A stretch of DNA of 64,000 bases from Tetragonia tetragonoides (Eukaryota; Streptophyta; Magnoliopsida; Caryophyllales; Aizoaceae). Made by a program: the position numbers and the translations under genes. The notes beneath the pieces are model-generated. The model made no database searches. It had not been told where the DNA came from and worked only from the letters and a program-made list of their open reading frames with translations. The DNA lies in the NCBI GenBank assembly GCA_038025085.1, contig CM076153.1, positions 20,187,001 through 20,251,000 on the forward strand, in the 5' to 3' direction. This document shows, piece by piece, positions 17,091 to 29,688 of the stretch (position 1 is its first letter; every line of letters starts with the position of its first letter).

Positions 17091-20000
17091 ATGACGAAGT
17101 CGTCTTCCTCAAATGCCAATGCTAGTAAGTTCTCTCTCTCCTCTTTTATTTTTCATCCATAAGCTGTCCAATTGAACAATGAACATTATATTTTGGTACT
17201 TAAGTAGCTAGGCAAACAATTCGTTATAATCAAGTAGTGACTTGTGTGATTCTCATGTCCATTTCCTACAAACTCGAATTAGTCATGAGGAAATGCATGC
17301 ATATTGCTAAGTATAATCCTAAATTGGTATAATTTTTTAGTTTCTATATATGCTTTCAATTAATGTTTGTATTCCTAGATTGAACAATGTATTAGCACAC
17401 TCCTTTGCCACGGAATTTGCGGGACCTCTTCTCCCCGAAGATTTTCGATCACCCTGACTGCGGCCTTTAGGTTGTTCAGTTGATTTTTGGGTATTGGAAT
17501 ACAATCTAACAATCTTTTGACGAGGAAAAAAAACCCTAGACAATGATAACACTAAAAACTCCTATTAGTAATCAGAAACGCATATTAATATTGCTAACTA
17601 TTTCATACATTAGTAATCAATAATGTTTTAGAAATTAGCACTGATGAGACTTAGAACAAACCATCAATGCAGGAATAACCGGACCAGCACTAGTAGAACT
17701 ATCCATGTTCAAGAACAAGTTGCAAGAATACACTCAAAAGCTGGCTTTGCCATTCCCAGCATATCGAACAGCTAATGAAGGATTTCAACATGCACCCAAA
17801 TTCCGGTCCACTGTGTTTGTTGATGGAGCAGAGTATACATCCAAGGTAACATTTCGCCGCCTCAAAGATGCTGAGCAGGATGCTGCGAAACTAGCATATG
17901 AATGCATAATGAGCAATGCTGAACAAGTTGGTGCTAAGCCCCTCCTGGATCAGGTATGATAATACCACTTCCTTCAATTCGATCTTAACCCAGGAATTAA
18001 ATTCGATTTAAGTAGATAAAATCTTTAGTTAGTAATGTTTAAGATATATGCATCCATGTATATGTTCTGTTGTTACGCGACATTAGGTACTAGTGTTATA
18101 ATTGTGTTTTAATGTTAAGTATAGATATAATACTAACGTTCAACGTTGCTTAAATTAGGACCTAACATAAGTGAACTACGTAACTAACATCTATGTCTCT
18201 TACTGGCTGTAACTTGTTAAGGTGCATCCCTGCATATGTTCTGTCGTTACGACAACTTAGAAGTTACAATGGTTGCTACCTAGTGTTGTAATTGTGGTAC
18301 TCTTATATCTTGGAATGTTGAGTGAGTTTATTCTTGTTAATTTGACTTGAGTCCTCTGATGCTTGCTCCAAGAAATAATGCAGAATGATTAAGGATGCAT
18401 CACAGTAAATCAGTAATGGATACTGTAGTAAATATTGTCGATATCCAGAATGAGATAGGAGCCATGAATAACTGACTAAATGTCACTAGATAATCAAGTG
18501 TAGATATATTACTAATGTTGCCTTAGGACCTTGCATAAACGAACTGAGTGACTCACTTCTATGCCTGTTGTTTGCTGTAACTTAGCCTTGTTCTAAATCT
18601 TGCCATGCTAAGTAATACCAGCACTACAACTTTAATATCTTGATTGTTTTTTGGGGGTATGAATGTTCCCCCAACAAAGGTCTATGGGATTTATGTGATC
18701 AAGAAATATCACCTTCTATTCCCGGATCTCAAGTGTTTTAGCGTCCAGTAGTTCACTGTTCAGAGCTGCTCTAGTGTTGTATCCGTTTACTTGATCTTTC
18801 TTGAGCAGGAGGAATGTATAGACATTAGATGTTGTCGAGAACATGTGTCACATAACAACATAACACACCGTACTCTCGCCTTTGTAAAACATAGCAGAGC
18901 CTGCTGGAAAACAACTACATACAAATGCTTAATAATGGTAGGAATAATATTCAGTAATATGATGGTGTTGAATCCATTTGGTCTTAAATGGCAATATTTT
19001 TACATAGGACTTCGACCTTGGAAACATAAAGAGTGTAGAAATTTCTTTTTTATTGTGGGATAGCAAACTGATGTTGATAGGATTAAAATCAATTCATCGA
19101 AAATGGAGGAAGAAATTTGGGATTCAAATTTAATGAACTGCTTATTGACAGTACTCAGTATTATACATCAGAAGTGACACAAATGAACTCAAAGAAAAGA
19201 TGACAATATAAACTCCAAAGAAACAATGAAACCAATGAGCTCAGGCATCAAAATAACAGTGACAAAAACTGAAGGTATCAAGCTAATCTATGTTAGAGGT
19301 TCTGTATAGGGACTTAACTAGCCTTAAGAATCATGTTACCAAGAACATTAATGTAGAAAACAGGTTAATGATGGGTAATATGTCTCAGGCTAACTCACAT
19401 ATAGTGTCGCTACTGGTATAAATTCCCGACTTAAATCATTTGCATACGTCTTGCTTGTACTTTACCTGAACTTTCATGAGATCATCTGGCTATAATAAGG
19501 AACTATCTAAGATTGCTGTACCAAAATATTGCTTCTATATGATCATCTCTGTTTCTCTCTGTTTCTCTATCTTGTAGGATCCAAAATCCAGCAAACTAAT
19601 CCTGCATGAACTTGCTTTCAAGAGGCATTGGGACATCCCTACATACAAGACTCGCTTATCTTCAGACGGATCTCTCCCGGTTTATGTTTCTGCAGTGACA
19701 GTAGGGAATCAAACGTTTACAAGCGATGGAGAAAAAAGCAAGAAAGACTCAGAACAATTTGCAGCACGCGCTGCTATTCAGTCGCTTCTTGGTAAAACAT
19801 TAATTGCGGTTTATGTATGTAATTAGCAGGAATTGTGACATTAACATTATCCCCTTTTTCTTTGTGTAGGAATTGATTCGAGGGCTACGTTAAATGAGGT
19901 GATGAACTTGAAGAAAAAACATTATGGTAATACGCCTGTACAAGCTAAAGTCTCAGAGTTCAAGCAGAACAAATTCAGCAATGCAGGTAACCAAGGTACT

Positions 20001-20786
20001 GTATTATATACTATCAGTCTATCAACATCCACATTTTCAATCCAAACTGAGGTTTTCACTCACAGTCCATGTAACTTCAGATTGTATCAAAACTAACGAC
20101 CTCCTAAATTCTTATGGATTACGTGCAGGCCTGAGGTCTCCCTCACAATGGAAAGGCAGTGTTCCGGTAAGGAAATAACTTCTGATCTGTTGTTGACGCC
20201 GCTTTGTTGTGAATGTGATTTAAATTTAGTCATAGCTACGATTATTAGGTCCTACTTTATTGCAGTGTTAGTAAGATCTGTTCCTTGGACACATACCGAA
20301 GGAGTACATCTAAGATGTTAGTTGCTGTGATTCATTCTTAGGCTTTCGCTATATAAGGAACCTTTAGTTTACAAATAACAATGTGACAGAAGCACAGAAC
20401 GCGCGCAACAGTAAGAAACTAGAAAGTTAGTCCAGCAATGTGGACGTAGGCAAAATTTTGAACCACTTAAAAACGAATTTTATATTCTTCATCTTCCATG
20501 TCTAAGCAGATACAATCCTAACAAGATCCTTTTCAGAGTATTTGATGCAAGACTCATTTACATAGGACATTTATTCAAATATATTTATTTATATTTTGAC
20601 TCATTCAAGCTGGAAATGTTGGTAATGTGGAGTTTTGCCATCTTATATGGACATTTTAAATTGAATTTGCAGCTCTTAGCATCAGCTGCTCACTCCTCTA
20701 ATGGTACAAGCCAGCCAAGTTACGGAAGAAAGCGTGTCATCCAGGGCAACAATTTGGGGAAAGGAAAACTGCAACGTCGTGCATAA
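17091..20786 (+). CDS. Double-stranded RNA-binding protein (DRB family), two dsRBMs
   Basis: Six exons join in phase: 17091-17124, 17673-17953, 19578-19791, 19870-19986, 20129-20166, 20673-20786, giving 265 residues. The ATG at 17091 was chosen over 17075 because only it keeps frame across intron 1. The first dsRNA-binding motif (residues about 23-92) starts MFKNKLQEYTQKLALPFPAY and ends DAEQDAAKLAYECI. The second (about 110-176) starts KLILHELAFKRHWDIPTY and ends KKDSEQFAARAAIQSLL. Each has the alpha-beta-beta-beta-alpha pattern of plant DRB proteins such as HYL1/DRB1, which assist Dicer-like enzymes. A short tail with KRVIQGNNLGKGKLQRR is basic. No catalytic domain is present. Which DRB subtype this is cannot be settled from sequence by eye. 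Confidence 0.9.
17954..19577 (+). other. Large intron 2 of the DRB gene
   Basis: A 1.6 kb intron separates the two dsRBM exons. Segments around 18,040-18,200 and 18,220-18,580 share blocks such as ATGTTCTGT(T/C)GTTACG and GTAGATATA(A/T)TACTAA(C/T)GTT, so an old internal duplication is likely. No gene was seen inside it. Confidence 0.6.
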
Positions 20787-21249
20787 TTTTTTTCGTTCCT
20801 TGGTTAAATCTTCATAGATGTTGTTTAAGGATGTAGACGAAAGTTTTAAGATTTTTCATGACTTTCTTGGCTTGGATTGTTACTTTTCTCTGAGTCACGG
20901 AAACATGTTCAACAGTTAATCTGTAGATCAAGCAGTTTCTTAGAGTAGGGGGAGGGGGGGGTGGGAGTGCAAGTTTGATCGAAGGAGGGAGGTACGGATA
21001 ATATGCAAGTTATGCTAATTGCATGGCAGATTATCAAAGATTTAGTAGTATTTCCTTTAAAATGTTTGGGTTGCCCATCTCTAGTAATTATGGTCCAATG
21101 GTAGGAGATCAAATACTGCATTTGTTTCATCACAAAGACTTATGTAAGACAATCTCAACGTTAGACGATCATTATATTTTAAACAAAAAGTGTTACATTT
21201 AGACTACAAAGTATCAAATTAGAATATCTTACAGCAATCCCTTCAAAGA
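20787..21249. other. DRB 3' UTR and spacer
   Basis: About 460 bases between the DRB stop and the LINE. The 3' UTR should lie in the first part. A G-rich run at 20947-20962 is present. Nothing else was recognised. Confidence 0.5.
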
Positions 21250-21294
21250 ATTCTAGAGAGAGAAAGTGAGAGAGTGAGAGTGTGAGGGTTTTAG

Positions 21295-22430
21295 ATGGAG
21301 TCTTCCTCCTCTTGAGGAGGCCCTGTCCCCTCTCCAGCCTTCCTGTTCGTCAACGACGGACCAGATTCAGCCAGTCAGTCGGATTCCACCCCTTCTGCCA
21401 CCCCCTTTACCCCCAAACCTAGTTCCACAAAACCCTAACCCTTCTTCCTCTGCTCACCCCCTTTACTTCCGACTCCAAACCCCAGTCCCCTGGAGAATTC
21501 CTTTCTTACAGGGAAACACTCCCAAAAATTTCTTTCCTTCCTTCTCCCCTTCTTCTTCTGAGCTTTCTTTTTTCCTCCCTACTTCTACAGCCCCTCCCCC
21601 ACTCTCCTCTCCCTCGTCTCTCCCTCCTCCCTTTGTCTTTGTCTCCCAAGATGGGTATTTGCACTTATGAAAACTTTGGATGGGCTCTCTAATCATGAAC
21701 ATTATGGGTAAATCAGTCTCTTTCACCTTCGTGGTGGAACAGTTGACGAGCATCTGGAATCTTAGAGGACAATTCGACTTGTTGTCATTGGGTAAGAGTT
21801 TTTTCCTTGTGAAGTTCACCATGGAACTAGATTTGCAAAAGGTTCTAGCGGAAGGGCCATGGAGTGTAGCAGGAGCCTTCTTATCCATCAGACTTTAGGA
21901 ACCAGGGTTCCAATCTTCAAAGGCAGCTATTAATGTGGCTGCCATTTGGATTAAATTTTATGAACTACCAGGCGAGATGTATGAGAAAGAGATGTTGGAA
22001 AAGATAGGTAATTCAATTGGGAGACTCATTAAATGTGATTTTCGCACGGAGGCAGGAACAAGAGGTAAGTTTGCGAAATTATGTATGCAAATAGATATGA
22101 CCAGAAAATTACTGGAGAATGTTTGGATAGGAGCTCTGTGTCAGGAATGGTTTCTGCCCCACTTGTAAAGTCCTGGGTCATTCAAGCCATATATAAATGC
22201 GAAATCAATTTGGAGAAATGTGGGTTTAGAATAACTGCAGGGGGGATGAAGAGTAGTGGTGATGGTGTTAAAAATGTGGAGAATGCCATGGGGGAAAAAT
22301 ATGGAAATTACAACAATGATCAAGGTAATGAAGGGTTTCGACAAACAAGACGACAACGAAGGTCGAGAAATCCCAAACATGGTGGTCGGAGTAGATCGAT
22401 CTGGTTAGATCAGAGAAGCAGAATGTGAAG
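21295..22430 (+). pseudogene. LINE ORF1 (DUF4283-like, nucleic-acid-binding) pseudogene
   Basis: An ATG at 21295 is followed within ten codons by a TGA. Further on, readable pieces include LRGQFDLLSLGKSFFLVKFT, VLAEGPWSVAGAFLSIRL and TRGKFAKLCMQIDM, typical of the DUF4283 domain of plant LINE ORF1 proteins. A zinc knuckle CPTCKVLGHSSHI remains at about 22,158-22,196 in another frame, with its last cysteine replaced by a stop. The gene is broken by at least three stops or frame changes. Confidence 0.75.
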
Positions 22431-23447
22431 GGTAAATTGGTGATAAGTGATGGGTCCTTGGCAAATGGGGGAAAAGAAACATTGGTTAATAATGTTTTTA
22501 GTGTTTTAGAAAATATTGAGCTGGAAGAAGGGCGGGCCCACTTTAGGAAACCAAAGAGAAAAGTGATGTTTTAGCTGAACCAACTGGGCGGCTCAACTGG
22601 ATACTTCTAACCCTAACCCTGAGGCTCCCATCTTATCTTTGATAAACTGTGATACGACAGAAGAAAATAACACCATCTGTGAGAAAACTCAAAGAGAGAA
22701 CATGGAAGAAAATTTAGCCCAACAGGTGAGAAGTGAGAGATTCGAGGATGGATCTTTGGATGGATGCCATGGAAGAGTCTTCCCAAGAGTCGGTAGTGGT
22801 GTACAACACGCAACCTCCACCAAGATCCTCGATGATGCTAGTGAGGTTGTTGGAGGTAACACGACCGTAGGTGGGGTCCTCAACACCACCGGACGACCTC
22901 CTATTGGAAGTGAAATTTAACCAGACAAGATACTATTTCAAGAAGGAGGGGAAACTGACTTGAGCACACCCAGGTTTGATGATGGAGAGTCCGTCGGGGG
23001 ACATTGTTCCAGGTCATCTTCCCCTTTGGGAAGACACTCTTCACTTCCCCCAACACACGCTTATGGATTCGAAGTGGGGGTTCGACACTCTAAGCAAGAA
23101 CAATTCCGATCTGTTGATTCCGATCAGGTGGGAGACATATTGGACCCGATGCCAATATTCGACTCGTGGATGGGGCTATTTTTGTTGAACTAGCCCAGGA
23201 AAAAACTCACAGCTTTTCACCTCACAAATGAACTGCATCTTTTTTGTGTGATGAAGAACACAAAACAATTAGAATCCAGGTTCGAAGAGCGGAGGAAGAT
23301 CGACTAAAAAGAAGGAAGCAGCGGGTCATACTAGAAGTGATGACAACCCATTGTAGATGGCTTCCAAGCAGAGCAATGCTAAACATAACGAAGCTAAGGA
23401 ACGAGCCGACTCTCAGGGTGCTCAGGGAAATACCAAACATACCAACT

Positions 23448-24235
23448 GATATGGGGATCCTTTTTTGGAATGTTCAAGGGATGGTTAGGCCCCTCTTTTA
23501 AACCAAACCTAGCTTATCTTCTTGACGTTCACCATCCATCTGTCGTTATCCTACTGAAACCCGCGTAAGTGGTGGTAACGCTGATTCAATCCTAGTTGGC
23601 TTGGGGTTTTATAAATGGTACGCGGTTGACCGTCTGGGTTTTGCTGGAGGCATTGCGATTCTATGGCACACCAGTGCGGCGCCTTTTGAAGCCATGGAGT
23701 CAAATGCACAGGGGATACATGGACTCCTCCACGTAAATAATTGTGAATTCTTTTTGTCTGCAAATTATGCTAGTCCAAAGTACAAATTTAGGAAATTATT
23801 ATGAGATTTTTTGACTAACCTTGCTCCTACTGTGAAGTGCCTGTGGCTTTGCATTAGAGATTTTAATTAGGTATGCGCCCCCAGTGAAAAATTTGGTGGG
23901 AATCTGGTTAAATTGTATAGATTTAATGCTTTTAATAGTTGTACGCATGCCTGCAATCTTTTGGACTTGTGTTTTGTTGGTGCTCGATTCACTTGGACGA
24001 ATAAGAGGAAAGTAAATCCTATTTTGGAGAGGATTGATCTTGCATGGAGAAATGATAGTTGGTTATCCTTGTTTCCTAGAGCTTCCTTACACCATGTCCC
24101 TCGCCTTACTTTTGATCACTACCCCTTGATGCTTCAATTCAAAACTAAGCCGTTTAGATTGGGTCCTAAGCCATTTAGATTTGAGCCTATGTGGATGTCT
24201 GACCCTTCTTTTATGTCTGTGGTACATAATGTGTG
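23448..24235 (+). pseudogene. LINE endonuclease domain pseudogene
   Basis: The region opens with GILFWNVQGMVRPLF, the start motif of apurinic-like LINE endonucleases. It continues through PTETRVSGGNADSI, GFAGGIAILWH and CLWLCIRDFN, then FTWTNKRKVNPILERIDLAW and LTFDHYPLMLQF, which covers the usual domain from N to C terminus. Stops after RPLF and RKLL and a changed GDFN motif show that it is dead. Confidence 0.75.
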
Positions 24236-24300
24236 AAAACCGTTTAGATTTGAGCCTATGTGGATGTCTGAACCTTCTTTTATGTATGTTATGATGTGTG
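24169..24300 (+). repeat. ~67 bp tandem duplication inside the dead LINE
   Basis: The block TTTAGATTTGAGCCTATGTG followed by GATGTCTGA(C/A)CCTTCTTTTATG occurs at about 24,174 and again at about 24,243. The duplication lies between the endonuclease and RT regions. The few differences suggest it arose after the LINE had already decayed or is moderately old. Confidence 0.85.
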
Positions 24301-24719
24301 GAAGCCTGCTAATGTGCCTATTTATGATATTCACAAGGAATTTGCTTGCAAATCAACTTAAACCGTGGAATTTGAATCATTTTGGTAAAATATTTATAAA
24401 AAAAAAAGAACTTTATTTGCTTGACTGCAAGGTGTGCAAGAAAGCTTATGTGATAATCCGTTGTCTAATTTTCTGCTGAAACTAGAAGAACTCCAAAATC
24501 AAATTAATGATATTTTGACATAGGAGGAACAATTCTGGTTAATGAAGTCAAGAGTAAACTGGATAAATGATGGGGATAAAAGACGTCTTTTTATCATAAA
24601 ATAACTCTCTGGAAAAGGAAGAGAAACAATATACTGGAGCTCCATAATGATGTGGGGAGTTTGTTAAGTCTCATAGTGGCCTTAGGAGTCTTATTTTCAA
24701 TCACTTTGTTTCCTTGTTC

Positions 24720-25668
24720 TCAACTGAAAGAGAGTTTGACCTGACTGATGTGCTTGTTTATGCGGATTGGAAAAATGATAATGATTTGATTGACATTGTG
24801 AGGGTCCCTTCCTATGAGGAGATACAAAGAGTTGTGTTTAAATCTGGCTCCCTGAAGGCCCCAAGGCCTGATGGGCTCCATGCTCTGTTCTATCAAGGCA
24901 ACTAGACTGAGGTCAAGGAGCATGTTATTAATTTCATTCAAACTGTTTTCATGAACTTGCATATGCTTGCTGAGGTCAATAAAGCAACTATCTGTCTAAT
25001 CCCTAATTTTTAATCCTGACCTTGTGAAGCATCTGAGACCTATAAGCCTTTGTAATTCCATTTATAAGCTTGTGACAAAAATCATTGTTGAGAGAGTCAA
25101 ACCACATCTGGAGAATATAATCTCTCCTAATCAAGCAAGTTTTTGTCAGGTAGAGGGAGTGAGGGTAACTTCATCATTGCATCTGATATTCTGCACACTA
25201 TGAGAATAAAGAAGAATAAGAGAGTGCGGTTTGCTATGAAACTGGATTCGGAGAAAGCTTTTGATAAATTGGAGCGGAGTTTTATTAAGCATTTTCTTCA
25301 GTTGCATTATTTTTCTTATTACTCAATCAAATTAATCATATATTGCATCTCGTCAGCGTCCTCTTCCATTCTTGTCAATGACACTCTCACTGATTTCTTT
25401 GAGCCGTCGAGAGGAATTAGGCAAGGGGACCCCATGTCCCCGTATGTCTTCATCCTTTGCATGGAGTACCTGTCTAATTTGATCCATTAAGCCTGCCATA
25501 CGGGCACGTGGAAGCCTTTCAAAGTTGGTAAGAGTCATGTAGAAGTGTTTCATCTTCTGTTTGCAGATGACATTCTCCTCTTTATAGAAGTGAGTGCTCA
25601 AACTTTGCTTAATGTGAAAAATGTGCTTGGCATTTTTTGTTAGTGTGTCTGGTCAGACCATGAATTTT
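24720..25668 (+). pseudogene. LINE reverse transcriptase pseudogene, 3' truncated
   Basis: Readable RT blocks are LKAPRPDGLHALFYQG, FAMKLDSEKAFDKLERSFI, SRGIRQGDPMSPYVFILCME and LLFADDILLF (the catalytic DD at about 25,570). Between the first and second blocks there are many stops and frame changes. The second aspartate block of the family (normally KIDxEKAYD) is altered to KLDSEKAFD. Sequence similarity is lost about 90 bases after FADD. Confidence 0.8.
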
Positions 25669-25759
25669 TTTTTTGGCAACTTAAAATACAGGTATTTACA
25701 TATAAAGATTAAACTTCCTAGCTTTACACGCTAATACATGAGCTGATCTAACATTATCC

Positions 25760-27047
25760 TGTAGGCGCCAAAAAAGCATATTCAGTTTTCTCTGCAAAAG
25801 CCCGATGATGAAAGGAGTAATTTTTAAGCTTGAACTGCTATTTTGCTTTAATAGTTAAGATAAGGTCTCAGGTTTTTCCTCCAAACACTCCTTTATTCCA
25901 TTCCCTTCAGAAGCCCTGTTCAAGAGCTTTCCAACGACACGTCTCATGCCTCATTCCGACTCCCGGTCGCCAAGTTGCGATTTAGGGGTAAAACCATCTT
26001 TTACCGTTCAGGGGTAAAACGGTCTTTTCATATTTTTCGGAACGTTTAAAATTTTCCGGAAAATAAAAATGGGCTGGATGACGTCATCCAGCTGGCTACT
26101 GACAGCCGTCAGTGGCCCTGTGAAATGTTCCAGGGCCGCTAGCTGCCCAGACCAAGGCCGCTAGCGGCGCTGCTTTTTCCTTCGGGCCCGGCTCATTTTT
26201 CAAGCCCGTCTCATTTTCATCTCCATTTTCGACCGTACAACCCTACTTCCCTCGCCTATATAAACAACCCTTCACCCTCAGTTCAAAACACACAGCCTAT
26301 AGTTGGCAACCTCTATTCTCACTTGAGTACTCCTGAGCTTCTCCCTCTTTCTTCTAAAACTTGAGATCTATTTTTACTATTCTTGTCAAATATAGCCTAC
26401 AGTTCAGGTACAAATTCCTGAAGGCTCAAACTAAATTGCTTGCTTAATTGTTTATTTTTCTAAGTAGTCATAATGTAGATATCATGTTAGAATAATGTTT
26501 TATTGCTTCCTAAATATTGTCTGTATAGTCGTTGTGCTGCTCAACTTGTCAATTAAATGCATGTCTAAATAAGGGTTAAAATAAATGTTGTGATGCTTGT
26601 GATGAACCAATTAATAGTCTAAGTCTAGGTTGTTAATCCGGTTTTGCATGGGAATTATGTCTTTAAATTATTAAGCAAACTTGAGTTAGTAGAGGCCGTC
26701 ATAATACGGGCGAGTTGTGTGCCTAACACCTTCCCACCTCGTACGTTCACCCCCGAACCCTTTATTCTTGGGTACTTATATGTTTTATATGAGCGGGAGT
26801 CTTTCTAAAAACATGATTAGCTCACTTTTCGCGCTATTGGTTTGTCCCTTCGGTTTGTCCCTTCGATAAAACGCCGATAGCAGATTTGTGACCTCTTTCA
26901 TGGTTTTTATTCAATTCAAGTCTTTTCGAAAGATTTTCCAACTCGATGGTCCCTTGAACTTATCTAAGCCCCCAACTGAAAAATTTTCTATAAGGACGCA
27001 CTCCGGGAAAACAAAAGGATTGGTGGAAATCCCGGGTCCTTACTAGT
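25760..27047 (+). mobile_element. T1 LTR copy a (Tat/Ogre-type Ty3-gypsy)
   Basis: The LTR starts TGTAGGCGCCAAAAAAGC and ends GGTCCTTACT. Three other copies end GGTCCTTACA, so TG...CA ends are inferred. It contains a palindrome-rich block at 26,085-26,170, a TATA box at 26,257-26,264 (TATATAAA after CGCC), and the conserved stretch GTGCCTAACACCTTCCCACC near 26,718. A primer-binding-site-like TGGCGACTTCACTGGGGA follows at once. Other T1 copies lie at 48.6, 52.9 and 55.3 kb. Confidence 0.85.
26257..26264 (+). promoter_or_regulatory. TATA box of T1 LTR copy a
   Basis: TATATAAA sits about 95 bases after a cluster of GCCGCTAGCGGC-like palindromes. Equivalent boxes occur in the other copies: 49,096-49,103, 56,913-56,920, and 53,664-53,671 on the - strand. 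Confidence 0.7.
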
Positions 27048-28043
27048 GGCGACTTCACTGGGGACTTATTTAAGAGGGTGAGACTCGAAAGTCAAGTTTG
27101 CTTAATTGTTTAAAAATATGTTCCATATATTTTGCATCATTTGCATCATTTGCATGTGCCTTGGCACAACCTTTTGACCCTTATCGACCCTCGAGGAAGT
27201 TTGTGTCGCAACTCGTAGACAATGCGTATATCTAAAGGAATATACAGTTGTCCTATCGTGCAAATCGACGCTTCCTCACCCATGACTCATCAATCCTTTG
27301 TTGATGAAAAGAATTACAATCGATGTGTCGACCATCCGCCGAACGGAAGTTGTAATTTGTCATGGTAACCTCACAGGAGCCAAAAGCCTTTAACCCACAT
27401 TCATGCATCCGCTTGCTTGTTGTGCATGTGTCGCTGTAATGCCCGTCTGATCACATGTTTGCCTGTAAAACTGCGTTGTTATTGTGCTTGCATGAACGCA
27501 TGAATTACGTGACTATGTGCCAACATGTACTTACGTGCTAGGAGTCTTTTCTTTTGTTTTTAGCTAGTTCCTAGTGCCTAAAGATGGTGCGAGAATTCAA
27601 ATTCAATGAACACTCATCATTTTTCCAATGATATATTCTAAAGGTCATGAACAATTTCTAGGATCTTTTTAGTAAAAACAAAAGAGTCAGTCTTTCAATT
27701 TTCCCTCTCCCTTTTCTTATTTTTGTATTTTCTTTTTCTCTTGATGTAATTCAGATTCGGTCCAAAAAAAAATCAAAAAACTCGAAAAAAAGGGCAAAAA
27801 ACAAAAAATGTCGAAAAATAAAAAAAATTCAAAAGAAAATAAAAAAAAAGATAGGGACCGAAATTCTTTTTTTTTTTTTTTTTTTAGTTTATCCCATTTT
27901 TCATTTTCTTTGAGTCTAGGAAAATAAAATTAGGATAATCATCTTTTTCTATTTTTCTTATTTTCGTTCATCGACTTTATTTCCCTTGGATATTAGGGAA
28001 ATATTTGGGCATTTAGGCTTAAGGACTTTGCCTTGTCTTTTCC
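27048..28043 (+). other. Tat primer-binding site and untranslated leader remnant
   Basis: TGGCGACTTCACTGGGGA at about 27,047-27,064 resembles the tRNA-Arg-type primer-binding site used by Tat/Ogre elements. The following ~0.9 kb has no coding frame and includes the TTTGCATCATTTGCATCATT run common in such leaders. It gives way to A/T-rich sequence (27,700-27,900) and then to - strand coding remnants, so the + strand element is cut off here. Confidence 0.6.
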
Positions 28044-28930
28044 CTACCGAAATGATGGGTGGGCAACTATTTGCACGTGGCGAGGCTCATCATTAGTTGC
28101 AATGTTTATTGTCTCCGTTTCTTCGACTATTGAAGTCTTTTGCTCATGTTCGATTAATGCTTTAATAACTTCTTTCGGCAATTCCGTTATATTTTCTGAA
28201 TTATTAACAGTGAGGCAATCCGAGTAAGCAAAATCGACGTTCATAATATTAATAAAAGCGGACAATACATCAATGAGGTCATCACTAAGGACCTTAGCAG
28301 GAATAGACTGGGGTGGACTACCCGACACTTCTAGGATAACAGACTCGGAATCAGAATCGGACTCAGAATCAGACTCAGAATCGGAATTGGGCCCTCCTGT
28401 AGGACCGTTGCGGATTGTGAACTTGTACTTGGCTCCCTTGACCGGAGTCCAATTCGTCTCGTGCTTCCAGGTGGTGCCGTCGGGCCCGAATGGGGCAATT
28501 AATCTGGATGGGTCGAAACCTTCATTAAAAAGCACAGTAAGGGGAAGTTTGGTAGTTGTCTCGTCGTACTGACGACGCTCTTCGCCAAATAAAAGCCAAA
28601 AGTCGTTGGGTGCCATGTCATTAGCCCAATCTTTAGTGGATTGGTCCTCATTGGGAGGTATGGGTGTGTCTTCACTCATGAGAAAACAGTCTTGAAATGC
28701 CTCAAAGCCTTGCATTAGGATCCCGTTGATTGTGTATGGTTCAGGAATCCATAGTAAGGATATGGGTCGCCTTCCTAAAGGAATTGCACGTTGAGGGTGA
28801 GGGGGTAAGGGTCCATGTTGTGTGGAATAGATTTGTTGGCCGCGTGGGCTCTTTTCTTAGCCATCTCCTTGGATATGTAGGCTCTGACTTCCTGCCTTGT
28901 GGGCCTGTAGCCTAGCCCAAATAAGTCATT
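28044..28930 (-). pseudogene. Tat polyprotein linker between protease and RT, truncated before RT
   Basis: A 223-codon open piece (28,715-28,044) plus upstream text with RPTRQEVRAYISKEMAKKRA (near 28,900) lies directly downstream of the protease on the - strand. It carries an acidic serine run SDSESDSESDSDSES and ends with ETINIATNDEPRHVQI, a pattern normally found just before the Tat reverse transcriptase. RT itself never follows. Frame changes occur at about 28,730. Confidence 0.65.
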
Positions 28931-29662
28931 TTAGATCTTGGTGTTCCAAGAGCCTTGAGCTACCTTAGGATGAGGGCCCAAAGTGGTGCCTGGGAAGTGG
29001 CCTTGCTTTCTGAGTAAAGCATTCACATTGAGTGTAGGCTCTATTGTTTCTATGAAGGCTATCTTCTCAAAGCCCCATAACTCCTCGTCTTGCTCATTAT
29101 GCTCTATCTTTAGGATTGGAGCTTTCTCAATCTGGGCTATCATAGTATCGGCGCAGACTTCCAAGATGGATCCTTCCAAGGATAGTTTTACCTTCTGATG
29201 CAGGGTTGAGGCTACATCATTTAGCCCGTGTAACCAAGGCCTTCCTAAGAGTAGGTTGAAGGTGGCCGGAATGTCGATCACATGGAACTGGACCATTTTC
29301 TCAATGGGCCCAATATTGATATTCATGGAGAAAGTACCCAATACATTCCTTTTGGAATTATCATAGGCCCTTAGCCCTTGTGCGGAATGCGCGAGATTGT
29401 TGCACTCTATTTTAAGGTGTTCCGCAGTCCTCAAGGGGCATACATTTATGGCACCGCTATTGTCGACTAAAGTCATAGGGACTTGTCTTTGTTGACAGAT
29501 TACATTAAGATAAAGGGCCTTGTTGTGGTGAATACCTTCGGGTGGAAGGTCTTTGTCAGAAAAGGTGATGGGCGTGGATGACTTTCCTTGGATCAGGAGG
29601 TTGACTACCTCTTCAGGAGTGGCATTTGGAGAAATGGTGATTGCGTTCAAGGCCTCTAGCAC
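28931..29662 (-). pseudogene. Tat-lineage retroviral-type aspartic protease
   Basis: A 243-codon open stretch contains MTLVDNSGAINVCPLRT. Tat proteases usually show DNGS at this place, and here the last two residues are swapped (DNSG). The second conserved block, VIDIPATFNLLLGRPWLHG, is intact. ALYLNVICQQRQVPM precedes it, as expected. A stop follows WNTKI. The reading frame is long for a fossil, but neighbouring parts are broken. Confidence 0.8.
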
Positions 29663-29688
29663 GGCCCTTCTATGAGTGATAGAAGTGG

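Larger units (their letters stand above)
21250..25668 (+). mobile_element. Degraded plant L1-type LINE, 3' truncated
   Basis: In order on the + strand are a GAGAGA-rich 5' leader, a DUF4283-type ORF1 with a zinc-knuckle remnant, an endonuclease region and a reverse-transcriptase region. All frames carry stops and frameshifts. Homology stops just after SGQTMNF near 25,668, so the 3' part of RT, any RNase H and the poly(A) tail are missing. A T1 LTR begins 92 bases later. This is a fossil copy. Confidence 0.85.

Noticed and set aside
17075..17124. Earlier ATG at 17,075 as DRB start
   Set aside because: It runs into TAG at the exon end and does not keep frame with exon 2; the ATG at 17,091 does.
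21463..21888. 141-codon frame opposite LINE ORF1
   Set aside because: It is the complement of the pyrimidine-rich LINE leader and DUF4283 region.
22603..22622. Telomere-like CTAACCCTAACCCT
   Set aside because: Only two units inside LINE sequence; no array.
28273..28572. Frame with acidic serine repeats on the + strand
   Set aside because: The Tat linker is on the - strand; a Ser-Asp-Ser-Glu codon repeat also reads acidic in reverse.
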